Shown here one piece after another: positions 41,260 to 50,601 of a DNA stretch of 64,000 bases. Both the position numbers and the translations under genes were made by a program. The stretch is taken from positions 2,356,001 to 2,420,000 of the forward strand of contig NZ_CP042432.1 in the NCBI RefSeq assembly GCF_008033235.1, given 5' to 3'. The first letter of the stretch is position 1; every line of letters starts with the position of its first letter. The stretch is from Anseongella ginsenosidimutans (GTDB taxonomy: Bacteria > Bacteroidota > Bacteroidia > Sphingobacteriales > Sphingobacteriaceae). A model generated the notes under the pieces. It saw nothing but the letters and a program-made list of their open reading frames with translations. It was not told the origin of the DNA and searched no databases.

Positions 41260-44200
41260 ATGAGAATTCTTACTTTAGCCACGTACCTGCTGTTTGTTGT
41301 AACGGATGGATTCGCACAAGCCCCTGCGCTGTGGAAGATCGGGGAAAATGACGGATCTACCCGGGGAATGGCCCTGGAGGGGAACGCTTACGGGCGTTTT
41401 ATTGAACATGATTTCGGCTTCGAAGACGGGTTTTTCCTGGCGGGATATTCGGCCGGGGAAGAAGATTTTCCCTATGTACTGCCAGGGCCGGCCAGCGCCT
41501 GGGGAGGGACCGGGCCGACTGCCGGCATCCGTTCCCATTTCCTGAATATTTATTTCGAAGTTGGAGAAAAAGGTACCGCGGGGGACTGGCGTTTTGTACT
41601 TGATGTATTGGATACGGATCCCCTGCATCCACCTCTTGTTAAAATAACGGTCAACGGCGCCGCCTGGAAACGCAGGATGGAAAAGGGGAGCGGAATGGAA
41701 AATCCCGACGGGGAATTCAGCAATGAGCATGAGCAGTTGTTCGCTATTGAACTTCCGGACAGCCTGATCAGGGAAGGGTTTAACGAAATAACGATCACCA
41801 CCCTGGAGGGCGGATGGCTCGCGTTTGACCAGGTGAAACTGGAAAGCTCCACTGGCAGTTCACTACTTGATGCAGCGGAGGTGCTGGTCCGCGAGGTTAA
41901 AAGCGCTTCCTACGAAATAAAAAAAGAAAATGGCCTTTTTCAGCCATTGCTGCTGGATATCTTACACCTGAGCGGGACGCCTTCGATAAGGTTGGAGCTG
42001 GACGGAAAACCGATCCTGGACCAGACGGCAGAACGCGGCGCTTATGTCCTGGAAGCGCCTATGCCGGCGGTGCAGCAGGAGAGGACGAGCAGGTATTCCT
42101 TGTTTATTAACGGTAAGCTGGCAAAAAAGGGCAGCGTTAAACGCTTTCCCGCCCGCGTGGCGGGCCCGGCCGGCTATGTAAACACCCTGATGGGAACGGG
42201 CCATTCCCGCTGGATGATCGCCCCCGGGCCCTGGATGCCTTTCAGCATGGTAAAGCTAAGCCCGGATAATCAGGATGGCGGCTGGCAGGCAGGCTATGAC
42301 CCTACCTTCGAGTCCATTGGCACCTTTAGCCATATTCACGAATGGACGATGGCAGGACTGGGAACGTTTCCCGTAAACGGGCCGCTGCAGATAAGGATGG
42401 GTAACCAGAACGATCCGGAGAGCGGTTATCGCTCGCGAATTGATAAAAGTACGGAAGCAGCTCCGCTCGGTTACTATCAGGTCCGGCTGAGCGATTACGA
42501 TATTACGGCGGAGCTGACGGCCACTACCAGAGCGGGTTTCCAGCGTTATACTTATCACCAGGGGGATACCGGGCGCATCATGATTGACCTGCTGGTACCC
42601 GCCGAATACGGTTACCAGATCAGGGATTTCCGGATGAACCTGGTTGGCGACCGGCGGATAGAGGGGTACAGCCATCAGCTTTCCAAAGGCGTATGGTCCG
42701 GAGGCGTGAACCAGGATTATATTGTTCACTTCGTGATCGAGTTTGACCGCCCGGTCATCAATGCAGGGGCTTGGCTGGATGGAAAAGTAAAGCCCGTTAC
42801 CGCGCTGCAGTCGGATAGCGCGGAGAACGCCGGAATGTATGTGGAATTTGACGTCCGCGACAACCGCAGTGTGCAAATGCGCTCCGCTATCTCTTATGTG
42901 AGTATTGAAAATGCTGCCCTTAACCTGGAAACAGAAATTTCCAGGCCCTTCGGCTGGGATTTTAACGCTGTCCGCGGGAACCAGGAGAACACCTGGAATG
43001 AACTGCTTTCCAGACTGCAGATCTTTTCCGCCGACCGCCGGGAAAAAATGCGTTTTTATACGAATATGTACCGTTCACTGGCCAGCAGGAATATTTTCAG
43101 TGATGTTGACGGACGCTGGGTGGACGCCGGCGAACAGGTTCGGCAATTTAAGGATCCCGCGGACGTGGCTTTAGGCTGCGATGCTTTCTGGAATACGTTC
43201 TGGAATCTTAACCAGTTCTGGAACCTGGTCACCCCGGAATGGTCGGAGAAATGGGTGAAGTCCCAGCTGGCGATGTATGATACCGGTGGATGGCTGGCCA
43301 AAGGCCCGGCCGGGATGGAATATATCCCCGTAATGGTAGCCGAACATGAAATTCCCTTAATTGTGGCGGCCTACCAGATGGGGATCCGCGACTTTGACGT
43401 AGAAAAGGCATTTAAAGCGGTATATAAAATGCAGACCACTCCCCCTGAATGGGTGGGCGGCGGCCTGGCCGGGAACCTTGACCTGGTCACTTACCTGGAG
43501 CATCATTATGTACCCTATGACGAAGGGCGTTTTTCGAATTCGCTCGAATATAGTTTTGACGACTGGGCCGTTTCACAATTCGCAAAGGCCCTGGGCAAGG
43601 ACAGCGCCTGGAATGAATTCAGGGACCGGGGGACCTGGTGGCGCAACGCGATTGACCCGGAAACCGGCTATGCGAGAATGAGGGATGCCGCGGGAGAATG
43701 GCTGCCTGACTTCGATCCCTTTAAATCAGGCGCCAATCATCATTATGTGGAAGGAAATGCCTGGCAGCTTACTTTCTTTGTGCCGCAGGACGTCCCCGGC
43801 CTCGCAGGTATGATCGGGAAAGATGATTTTACAGAGCGCCTTGAATGGGGTTTTGAGGAAAGCTATAAATGGCGTTTCAACGGGCCCAATGACCAATACT
43901 GGGATTACCCGGTAGTACAGGGCAACCAGCAGTCCATGCATTTCGCCTACCTGTTCAACTGGGTGGAAAAGCCCTGGCTCAGCCAGAAATGGAGCCGGGC
44001 TATTGCCGACAGGTATTATGGCTACGGTGTTTCTAATGCCTACCTGGGCGATGAAGACCAGGGACAAATGAGCGCCTGGTTTGTAATGAACGCATTAGGG
44101 CTTTTCCAAATAGACGGAGGCGCCCGCGCAAATCCGATTTATGAAATTGGAAGCCCGCTCTTTGAAAAGACGGTGATTGACCTTGGAGAACGTTACGGAA

Positions 44201-44400
44201 GGGGGCGAACCTTTACGATTGAGGCCCGGAATAGTTCCAGGAAGAATAAGTATGTGCAGAAAGCTACGCTCAATGGAAAGCCGCTGCAAAACTTCTGGTT
44301 CGATGCCCGTGAATTGCTGAAGGGCGGAAGCCTGGTACTGGAGATGGGCCCGGAACCGAACCAGCAGTGGGGAAGGGGTCAGCTTCCTCCTGCTCCCTGA
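41260..44400 (+). CDS. GH92 alpha-mannosidase, secreted
   Basis: The 1046-residue exported protein has a signal peptide (MRILTLATYLLFVVTDGFAQ). N-terminal beta-sandwich modules precede an (alpha/alpha)6 barrel with GH92 signatures: a GTGHSRWMIAPGP-like opening, FSHIHEWTMAGLG, GCDAFWNTFWNLNQFWNLV, VMVAEHEIPLIVAAY, and GDEDQGQMSAWFVMNALGLF. The family is Ca-dependent and usually removes alpha-1,2/1,3-mannose with inversion. The otherwise frequent NEDCGQMS motif reads DEDQGQMS. An additional N-terminal domain of about 300 residues, unusual for plain GH92 enzymes (around 750 residues), may bind carbohydrate. The gene stands alone. Confidence 0.88.
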   Translation: MRILTLATYLLFVVTDGFAQAPALWKIGENDGSTRGMALEGNAYGRFIEHDFGFEDGFFLAGYSAGEEDFPYVLPGPASAWGGTGPTAGIRSHFLNIYFEVGEKGTAGDWRFVLDVLDTDPLHPPLVKITVNGAAWKRRMEKGSGMENPDGEFSNEHEQLFAIELPDSLIREGFNEITITTLEGGWLAFDQVKLESSTGSSLLDAAEVLVREVKSASYEIKKENGLFQPLLLDILHLSGTPSIRLELDGKPILDQTAERGAYVLEAPMPAVQQERTSRYSLFINGKLAKKGSVKRFPARVAGPAGYVNTLMGTGHSRWMIAPGPWMPFSMVKLSPDNQDGGWQAGYDPTFESIGTFSHIHEWTMAGLGTFPVNGPLQIRMGNQNDPESGYRSRIDKSTEAAPLGYYQVRLSDYDITAELTATTRAGFQRYTYHQGDTGRIMIDLLVPAEYGYQIRDFRMNLVGDRRIEGYSHQLSKGVWSGGVNQDYIVHFVIEFDRPVINAGAWLDGKVKPVTALQSDSAENAGMYVEFDVRDNRSVQMRSAISYVSIENAALNLETEISRPFGWDFNAVRGNQENTWNELLSRLQIFSADRREKMRFYTNMYRSLASRNIFSDVDGRWVDAGEQVRQFKDPADVALGCDAFWNTFWNLNQFWNLVTPEWSEKWVKSQLAMYDTGGWLAKGPAGMEYIPVMVAEHEIPLIVAAYQMGIRDFDVEKAFKAVYKMQTTPPEWVGGGLAGNLDLVTYLEHHYVPYDEGRFSNSLEYSFDDWAVSQFAKALGKDSAWNEFRDRGTWWRNAIDPETGYARMRDAAGEWLPDFDPFKSGANHHYVEGNAWQLTFFVPQDVPGLAGMIGKDDFTERLEWGFEESYKWRFNGPNDQYWDYPVVQGNQQSMHFAYLFNWVEKPWLSQKWSRAIADRYYGYGVSNAYLGDEDQGQMSAWFVMNALGLFQIDGGARANPIYEIGSPLFEKTVIDLGERYGRGRTFTIEARNSSRKNKYVQKATLNGKPLQNFWFDARELLKGGSLVLEMGPEPNQQWGRGQLPPAP

Positions 44401-44463
44401 AGAAAGGATTCGACTCCCTGATCAGTTTTCCTGCTCCCTGAAGCTCAGGTCGTATCAGGGATC

Positions 44464-45723
44464 TCAGGTTTTCTGTTTTTTCTTTCTTGCCGCCGGAAAG
44501 AGTACATTATTGAGGATAAGCCGGTAGCCGGGGGAGTTGGGATGGAGATTCAGATCAGTAGGCGGGTCGCCTACCATGTGCTGATAGTCCTCCGGGTCAT
44601 GCCCGGAATAAAAAGTCCAGGTACCTTTTCCGTATTCACCATGAATATACCTGGCTTCGTTCAGGGCTTTGTTCTCTCCCATGATCAGGACATCGGGCTT
44701 AATGATCTCTTTCCTGAACGCCGTGGTTTGCCCCATAAAACCCCTGATCACTTTTTGATGGCATTGCGTAAGCATGCTGGGTACCACATCCCATTTCGCC
44801 GAAAAGTCAAATAATACGAATACATCGTTCTGCTCGTTGACGGGCCTCATCGGAGAAACGTCAATATTGGCGAATTCATAATTATAGGGGTTGGCGTCCA
44901 GGGTAAAATCCAGGAAGGCGAAAGTCCTGGAAAAATCCAGCTTCTGCTGCGCCGCCGGATCGGCCGGATCGCCGTCAAACATGGCTTCGCAAATGTCAAC
45001 CCCTTCGGCGGCCAATGCGATATCAAAACTGTCGGTACCTGAACACATGGCAAACAGAAACCCGCCCCCGGCCGTGAAATCCCGGATGTTTTTCGCCACT
45101 GCGAGCTTAAGCTGGGAAACCTTGTCATAGCCCATTTCAGCTGCCAGTTCCTCATTTGAGCGTACGTCCGACTGGTACCAGGGCGCATTCCGGAAGTTTG
45201 CCCAGAATCGCCCGTATTGCCCGGTAAAATCTTCGTGGTGCAGGTGCAGCCAGTCATAAGCCGGAAGCTTTCCCTCGAGTACGTCCTTATCGTAAATTAT
45301 ATCGTAGGGAATTTCCGCATACGTTAGCACCAGCGTTACGGCATCGTCCCAGGGCTGTTTGTTCTTGGGGGAGTAGACCGCCATTTTTGGCGCCTTTTCT
45401 AAACGTACAAGGTCGGTATTGGATTGGGGATCTGCTATTTCTCCCAAAATGGCTGAAACCTTTGCGTCCGGTACCACCTCATAACTCACACCGCGGATCT
45501 TGCATTCATTTTCAAGCTGCTGGCTGTAAGCCGTTAAAAAGCTGCCGCCGCGGTAATTCAGGAGCCAGTCAACCGGCTGTTCTTTTCCCAGTGTCCAGTA
45601 GGCAATGCCATAGGCCTTTAAATGGTTTTTCTGGGTCTCGTCCATGTAAATAAGAATGGAGGATGCAACTGCTGTTTTTACCAGCAGCAATAAGGAGACG
45701 CAAAAAACCAGGAAACTTTTCAT
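44464..45723 (-). CDS. Secreted GATase1-like protein (family often labelled 'asparagine synthetase B')
   Basis: The 419-residue protein has a signal peptide (MKSFLVFCVSLLLLVKTAVA) and is conserved in Bacteroidota. It has no adenylating or PP-loop synthetase domain. The middle part (about 110-300) looks like a flavodoxin/GATase1 fold. GGGFLFAMCSGTDSF has Cys227 in a nucleophile-elbow-like turn, preceded by WLHLHHEDFTGQYGRFW. An exported hydrolase or binding protein is more plausible than asparagine synthesis. ATG 45723 begins the signal; it diverges from a membrane-protein gene only 35 bp away. Confidence 0.6.
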   Translation of the reverse strand: MKSFLVFCVSLLLLVKTAVASSILIYMDETQKNHLKAYGIAYWTLGKEQPVDWLLNYRGGSFLTAYSQQLENECKIRGVSYEVVPDAKVSAILGEIADPQSNTDLVRLEKAPKMAVYSPKNKQPWDDAVTLVLTYAEIPYDIIYDKDVLEGKLPAYDWLHLHHEDFTGQYGRFWANFRNAPWYQSDVRSNEELAAEMGYDKVSQLKLAVAKNIRDFTAGGGFLFAMCSGTDSFDIALAAEGVDICEAMFDGDPADPAAQQKLDFSRTFAFLDFTLDANPYNYEFANIDVSPMRPVNEQNDVFVLFDFSAKWDVVPSMLTQCHQKVIRGFMGQTTAFRKEIIKPDVLIMGENKALNEARYIHGEYGKGTWTFYSGHDPEDYQHMVGDPPTDLNLHPNSPGYRLILNNVLFPAARKKKQKT

Positions 45724-45758
45724 GGAGATAAAGTTACGAAATTCCTTAACTTGCTGCG

Positions 45759-46721
45759 ATGGAAGGGAGAATACGGAGCTTTTTCCTGTCACTACTACTA
45801 ATTCGTTTTTTACAGGCGGCGCGATTTCTGAAAGAATTGGGGATCATAAGGGCCGTTATCCTCATTTCTTGTTGCTTTTACCTCGTGATGCCTGCAGGGA
45901 AAGTCTATTTTACGGATACGGTAGCCGGAGGCGCCTTCGCGGCGCTTACCCTCCTGTTGATCCATATCTCGCGGAAAGACCGCCGGTTTTTAACGACTGT
46001 TTTCGGACGAAGGGGATACCGGGCGATGGCCATTGAGTACGCCCTGATCTCCCTGCCTTGCTGTTGTTACTATTTGTATTCCGGAAATATTGCCAGCCTG
46101 GCTGTTTTACTTCCTGCTATTTTCGGGGTTCCCTTCATTCAGTTCAGATTAAAAAGGGCGGGTGGGGCCGGCGCTATGGCCGGTCTTTTCCCAGCCAGGG
46201 CATTCGAATTGCGAAGCTGTTTCAGGGAGAACTGGTTCCTGTTCCTGCTGATCCTGCCGGCCGGGTTAATATTCAGCAGGCAGCCGGCTATCCCTGCCCT
46301 TGCTATGCTTTCGATCACGCTTATATTCACCTTTTCAACTTCCATGAACGAACCGCGCGTAATGCTGGAAACATTCCGTTCGGGGAGCGAATTGCTGCGA
46401 TATAAAGTCAGTACTTATCTTAACGTCCTGCTTGTTTGCCTGAGTCCGCTGCTACTGGCCTTTTTACTATTTCATTACCAGTATTGGTATCTTCTGGCTG
46501 CGCTGCTTCTTGCCTGCTGTATGATCCTGTTACTTGGGATATGCCTCAAATATGCGTTTTACGTTCCCGAAACGGACATGCTGGCTAATAAGATCCTTGT
46601 AGGAAGCAGTGTGGCTTGCTTTGTAATCGTCTACCTTGCGCCTTTGCCTTTTATTATGTTACCCTTCTATTACCGGAAAGCAAGAAAGAACCTGGATAAT
46701 TATTTTTATGCTGAAGATTGA
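45759..46721 (+). CDS. ABC exporter permease-like polytopic membrane protein
   Basis: The 320-residue protein has about nine hydrophobic segments and no soluble domain. I do not recognise a named family with certainty. Its stop overlaps the start of an ABC ATPase gene by 14 bp, which strongly suggests it is the membrane half of that transporter. Its start is 35 bp from the divergent GATase-like gene, so the two promoters must overlap. Substrate unknown. Confidence 0.7.
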   Translation: MEGRIRSFFLSLLLIRFLQAARFLKELGIIRAVILISCCFYLVMPAGKVYFTDTVAGGAFAALTLLLIHISRKDRRFLTTVFGRRGYRAMAIEYALISLPCCCYYLYSGNIASLAVLLPAIFGVPFIQFRLKRAGGAGAMAGLFPARAFELRSCFRENWFLFLLILPAGLIFSRQPAIPALAMLSITLIFTFSTSMNEPRVMLETFRSGSELLRYKVSTYLNVLLVCLSPLLLAFLLFHYQYWYLLAALLLACCMILLLGICLKYAFYVPETDMLANKILVGSSVACFVIVYLAPLPFIMLPFYYRKARKNLDNYFYAED

Positions 46722-47403
46722 AAACTTGTCTTTATCCTATGATGGAAAGAAAACCATCCTGGAAGGGCTGTGCCTGGATGCGAAAGAAGGATCCCTGCAT
46801 GGTTTGGTAGGAGGGAACGGTTCCGGTAAAACTTCTTTGTTTAATTGTCTGTACGGGACGGTCGTCTTTCAGCAAGGAACCATTCTGCTAAACGGTTCTC
46901 CCCTCAAAAGAGACGCGATCGCCTACCTGGAAACGGAAAATTTCTTCTATCCGAAAATTACGGGGAAGGAGTATTTGAATTTATTTGCCCATGTAAATCC
47001 CGGTTTTGATTTCCGGGGCTGGAACGAACTTTTTGTTTTACCATTGAACCGGCTGACAGATACCTATTCCTCCGGCATGAAAAAGAAGCTGGCCTTCCTG
47101 GGAATTATGTCATTTGACCGGCCTGTAATGATCCTTGATGAACCTTTTAACGGAGTGGATATGGAAACCGTCCAGATCATGAAAGTGATCCTGGATAAAC
47201 TGCGCCATGCCGGAAAGATCATTTTGATCACTTCTCATATACTGGAATCACTGACATCCATTTGCGATTCCATCAGCTATTTATCCGGCAAAAACATCGT
47301 GTTCACCTACAATAGAAGTGATTACGATAAGATCCAGGAAGCTGTCTTCGGCCTGGATAATGCCGGTACTAAAGCAAGAGTTGCCAGATTACTGCAAAGC
47401 TGA
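46708..47403 (+). CDS. ABC transporter ATPase
   Basis: The 231-residue ATPase has Walker A (GGNGSGKTS), a signature loop of the form YSSGMKKKL, Walker B (MILDEPFNGVD) and the switch His (ITSHILE). The YSSGMKKKL loop is typical of exporter-type ATPases working with small polytopic permeases. Starting at ATG 46708 it overlaps the permease by 14 bp; in-frame codons further upstream lie inside the permease gene. The pair probably exports a peptide, lipid or drug-like compound. Confidence 0.9.
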   Translation: MLKIENLSLSYDGKKTILEGLCLDAKEGSLHGLVGGNGSGKTSLFNCLYGTVVFQQGTILLNGSPLKRDAIAYLETENFFYPKITGKEYLNLFAHVNPGFDFRGWNELFVLPLNRLTDTYSSGMKKKLAFLGIMSFDRPVMILDEPFNGVDMETVQIMKVILDKLRHAGKIILITSHILESLTSICDSISYLSGKNIVFTYNRSDYDKIQEAVFGLDNAGTKARVARLLQS

Positions 47404-47423
47404 CGCACGTTATGTGCCGGACG

Positions 47424-47562
47424 GGAACAATCCTGCCGGCGTTTGCCGCTGCGGCCCGTAAGCGGCTTTCTGCGTTCCCCTTCCTTATATCCCTGCTCCA
47501 GCCATCCCTGGAACAATCCTGCCGGCGTTTGCCGCTGCGGCCCGCAAGCGGCTTCCTGCGTT
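47424..47562. repeat. Two 53-bp direct repeats with internal palindromes
   Basis: Copies lie at 47424-47476 and 47510-47562, 51/53 identical, 86 bp apart. Each holds GCCGCT...AGCGGC around GCGGCCCGCA (best in copy 2), so each can form a hairpin. They fill most of the interval between the convergent ABC ATPase and outer-membrane protein genes (47404-47619) and may act as terminators. Confidence 0.85.
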
Positions 47563-47619
47563 TTTCCCGTTCCGGTCATTGTCCCGGCGCCCTGTCAGCG
47601 GCAATTTTTTGCCCGAAGT

Positions 47620-50448
47620 TTAAAACGAACGTCTTCCCCCGCGGCCGCCCGGTCCGCCCCGCCGGAAACCTTCCCCGCCGCTTCCGAAGCTGCGCAGGTG
47701 GTAGTTAATGCTGAGCAGGAAATACTGCTGCAGCGTGTTGCTCCTGCTGTCCTCTATGTAGCGTTCGGTCACGTTGCGGCTGATATTCGTATTGTTATTT
47801 AAGAGGTCATAGGCCGAAAGCCGGATCTCCGCGTTTTCTTTTTTCAGGAAACTTTTACCAACAGAGGCATTCCAAAGCAGGAAGCGTTCATCGTAGCCGT
47901 CGGCGTAGCCTTTGTTATAATTATAATTGAAATTAGTGGAAACGCGCAGCCCTTTCCAGAAAATATAGGTTCCGTAAACGGAAACGTTCTGTGAGAAATA
48001 ATTGCGGTCAAGTTCCGCCTGCCGGTCATTGCGTGTGATATTGAAGTTGATATTGGTGGCAGCGCCGAAATTGATGTTTTCGCTGATATTACTGTGGAGG
48101 GATACTCCCTGGTTGATCCCGTAGGAATTGGACCAGGTACTTTCCCGGTTCAGGAAGCCTACGTCATGCGTGTGACTGAGGCCGGTATTGAGGTTCACGT
48201 TCAGCTTCAGGGCTTCAATAGGTTTTCCATAACTGGCATGGGAGCGCAAGGCATAAAAGCCGTTAATGTTCTCCGGACGACTGAAACGGGCGCCTTTTCC
48301 GAGAACGATATGGCCGTCGATAGTGGTGTCCCCGCTCGCAATGAAGGTGGAATTTACGATCCGGTTATTGCTGAAATCGGCGGAAAAGGAAGCGAAGAAA
48401 TGCTGCTCTGTTTCCCGGTCGAAGGAATTATACCGTAAGGAAAAGTTATGGGCGAAGGCCTGCTTCAGATCGGGGTTCCCGCTCCGGATATTCAGGGGAT
48501 TACTATTGTCAATTACATTCTGCAGCTGTGAGATGGACGGGGCATCGGTATCCGTGCGGTAGGAGAGGCGAAGGCGCTGCCGTTCCGCAAATTCGTAGGA
48601 CAGGGAGGCTTCCGGCAGGATACTGCTAAAAGACCTTCCGGCATCAAAGACCTCCGGAAACACTTGCCTGTTCTCTATATGCGCGTGCTGGTACTCCATC
48701 CCAAAATCAACCGAAAATTTTTCTTTGCTGTACTGATAGGCGAGCCCTGCCCGGTGATACATATAGTCGTTGAGGAATTCGTTCGAAAGGTCCGTGTTCA
48801 GCAATTCATATTGCCCGGTAGCAACCAGGTAGTCATAAATTTCCCGTTCCGAACTGCTTTCAGTATTGCGGAGGCTATAGTTGGTTCGCAGGCGACTGTA
48901 CTCGCCCAGCGGCTCGGTATAGGAAATGCGGGAAGTGAAGCCCCATCCGCCCGATTCGGAGTTTCCAAGCTGGTCAATAGTATCGAGCCGGTTTTCCACT
49001 CCGTTCTTATAAAAAAGGTTAAGCGAGTTGTTGTTGGAGAGTGACCTGTTCGTATTGGAAGAAGCATCAATATTCATGGAAATGGTACGTCCCCGTTTTT
49101 GAAAGCGATGCCTGAACGTCATCCCGCCGTCAAACCGGTATCCTGAATTGTCTGAAAAGTTATTGCTCCTTGAATTGTTAAGCGCTTCACCGGTGCTGAG
49201 CATGGTTTCGCTGTAGCTTGTCCGGTGGCTGTTATGATCCTGGAAGGACAGGTTGGGCCGCAGGGAAATGGAATTCATCGAATCTATTTCATACTCCACC
49301 TGCAGGTTTACCCGGTGATTGAAATTTCGGCTTTCCGATCCGGATTCCCGCTGGTTTAGCTGGTTGGTGTTTTTTCCGAGTATGTATTCCCGGTTGGTGA
49401 ACTGGTCCAGGTTATTGCTGGCGGAGTTGTAAAAATAACTGCCGCTGATATCCGTGTCCTCCAGCCATTCGCCATTAAAGTCCACGCCAAGGGCGTTGGT
49501 AACCGTATTTCCATTCCTGCTGCCAATATAGAAATCGTTGTTCCTTCTTCCTCTTCCCCCGCCTCCGCCCATAACACCCAGCAGATCCTGGTTGGCAAAG
49601 TTTTGCTGGTTTACGTTATTGGTCATCCCGATCACGGTATAACGATTACCTCCGTTCCGGTAATTATAATTTCCGCCTGCGCTATACCGGTCCTGGTTGC
49701 CCAGGGAGGCGTTCATCCTTCCGAATTGCCCTACTCTTTTATCGGGCCGGGTGACAATATTCATGGTTTTGATCCTGTTGCCGTCGTCAAAACCGGTGAA
49801 TTTGGCCTGTTCGCTCTGGTCGTCAATGATCTGGATCTTGTCAATAATATCGGCCGGCAGGTTCTTCATGGCTATCTGCGGGTCATTGCCGAAGAACTCC
49901 TTCCCATCCACCAGTACCTTCCGGATCTCTTCGCCCTGCGCTTTTACGCTTCCGTCGGCGCCTACTTCCACTCCTGGCAGCTTCTTGATCAATTCTTCCG
50001 CATCGGAATAGGGTGGAGTGGTGTAGGCGGCCGCGTTGAATTCCGTGGTGTCGCCTTTGATCTGAACCGGTACGGGTTTTCCCAGCACCTCTATAAGCCC
50101 GAGTTCGGTGGCGTTGACACCCATCAGGATCGTGCCTGCCTGGTATTCCTGGCCTTCTTTTACCGTCAATTGACTGCTGTGGGTAGCATACCCGAGGAAT
50201 TGTATGGTGAGGTGATAATCTCCGCCAGGGATATTCCGGAATAGAAAGTTGCCTTTATCGTTCAGGATAGTTTCCTGCACGGTAGAATCCTGTGGGGTAG
50301 CCAATTTCACATGAGCGCCTCTGAGGGGAAGCTGGTCCGCGCTATCGGCTACGAGGCCGCTGACGCTGGCAGACTGGCCCGAGGTTTGGCCGGCGGAAAG
50401 CAGTAATACTAAAAACGGGAACAGGGAAAAGTAAATTTTCAAACGCAC
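47620..50448 (-). CDS. TonB-receptor-like outer-membrane barrel protein (OMP_b-brl_3 type)
   Basis: The 942-residue protein has a signal peptide and a carboxypeptidase-like regulatory domain (SVSGLVADSADQLPLRGAHV, residues about 27-110). A plug-like region (YSDAEELIKKLPGVEVGADG, VLVDGKEFFGNDPQIAMKNL) and a long barrel follow. It looks like the TonB-independent or SusC-unlike branch common in this phylum. The C-terminus ends in a Gly/Arg-rich tail (GGEGFRRGGPGGRGGRRSF) that lies beyond the last barrel strand, which is unusual. The start is GTG (minus strand, 50446-50448); no ATG occurs in frame before the upstream stop. Confidence 0.85.
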   Translation of the reverse strand: MRLKIYFSLFPFLVLLLSAGQTSGQSASVSGLVADSADQLPLRGAHVKLATPQDSTVQETILNDKGNFLFRNIPGGDYHLTIQFLGYATHSSQLTVKEGQEYQAGTILMGVNATELGLIEVLGKPVPVQIKGDTTEFNAAAYTTPPYSDAEELIKKLPGVEVGADGSVKAQGEEIRKVLVDGKEFFGNDPQIAMKNLPADIIDKIQIIDDQSEQAKFTGFDDGNRIKTMNIVTRPDKRVGQFGRMNASLGNQDRYSAGGNYNYRNGGNRYTVIGMTNNVNQQNFANQDLLGVMGGGGGRGRRNNDFYIGSRNGNTVTNALGVDFNGEWLEDTDISGSYFYNSASNNLDQFTNREYILGKNTNQLNQRESGSESRNFNHRVNLQVEYEIDSMNSISLRPNLSFQDHNSHRTSYSETMLSTGEALNNSRSNNFSDNSGYRFDGGMTFRHRFQKRGRTISMNIDASSNTNRSLSNNNSLNLFYKNGVENRLDTIDQLGNSESGGWGFTSRISYTEPLGEYSRLRTNYSLRNTESSSEREIYDYLVATGQYELLNTDLSNEFLNDYMYHRAGLAYQYSKEKFSVDFGMEYQHAHIENRQVFPEVFDAGRSFSSILPEASLSYEFAERQRLRLSYRTDTDAPSISQLQNVIDNSNPLNIRSGNPDLKQAFAHNFSLRYNSFDRETEQHFFASFSADFSNNRIVNSTFIASGDTTIDGHIVLGKGARFSRPENINGFYALRSHASYGKPIEALKLNVNLNTGLSHTHDVGFLNRESTWSNSYGINQGVSLHSNISENINFGAATNINFNITRNDRQAELDRNYFSQNVSVYGTYIFWKGLRVSTNFNYNYNKGYADGYDERFLLWNASVGKSFLKKENAEIRLSAYDLLNNNTNISRNVTERYIEDSRSNTLQQYFLLSINYHLRSFGSGGEGFRRGGPGGRGGRRSF

Positions 50449-50601
50449 ACTATTGATCTTTGGTTTGCTTCTTGGAAGGCCGCAGCCGGAAAAGGTTTAA
50501 CAGAAGACATTCCGTAACATGATTGTTATGTTCCGGCGGAGTCCGTGGCCATTACGGAAAACCGGGAGCTTTTTGTAATTTAGCCGTCTTAACAGTAAAA
50601 A

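Noticed and set aside
44464-45723. Asparagine synthetase function
   Set aside because: The domains required for Asn synthesis (Ntn glutaminase with N-terminal Cys, PP-loop synthetase) are absent and a signal peptide is present.
47424-47562. IS element ends
   Set aside because: The 53-bp copies are direct, not inverted, only 86 bp apart and contain no transposase; a local duplication is simpler.
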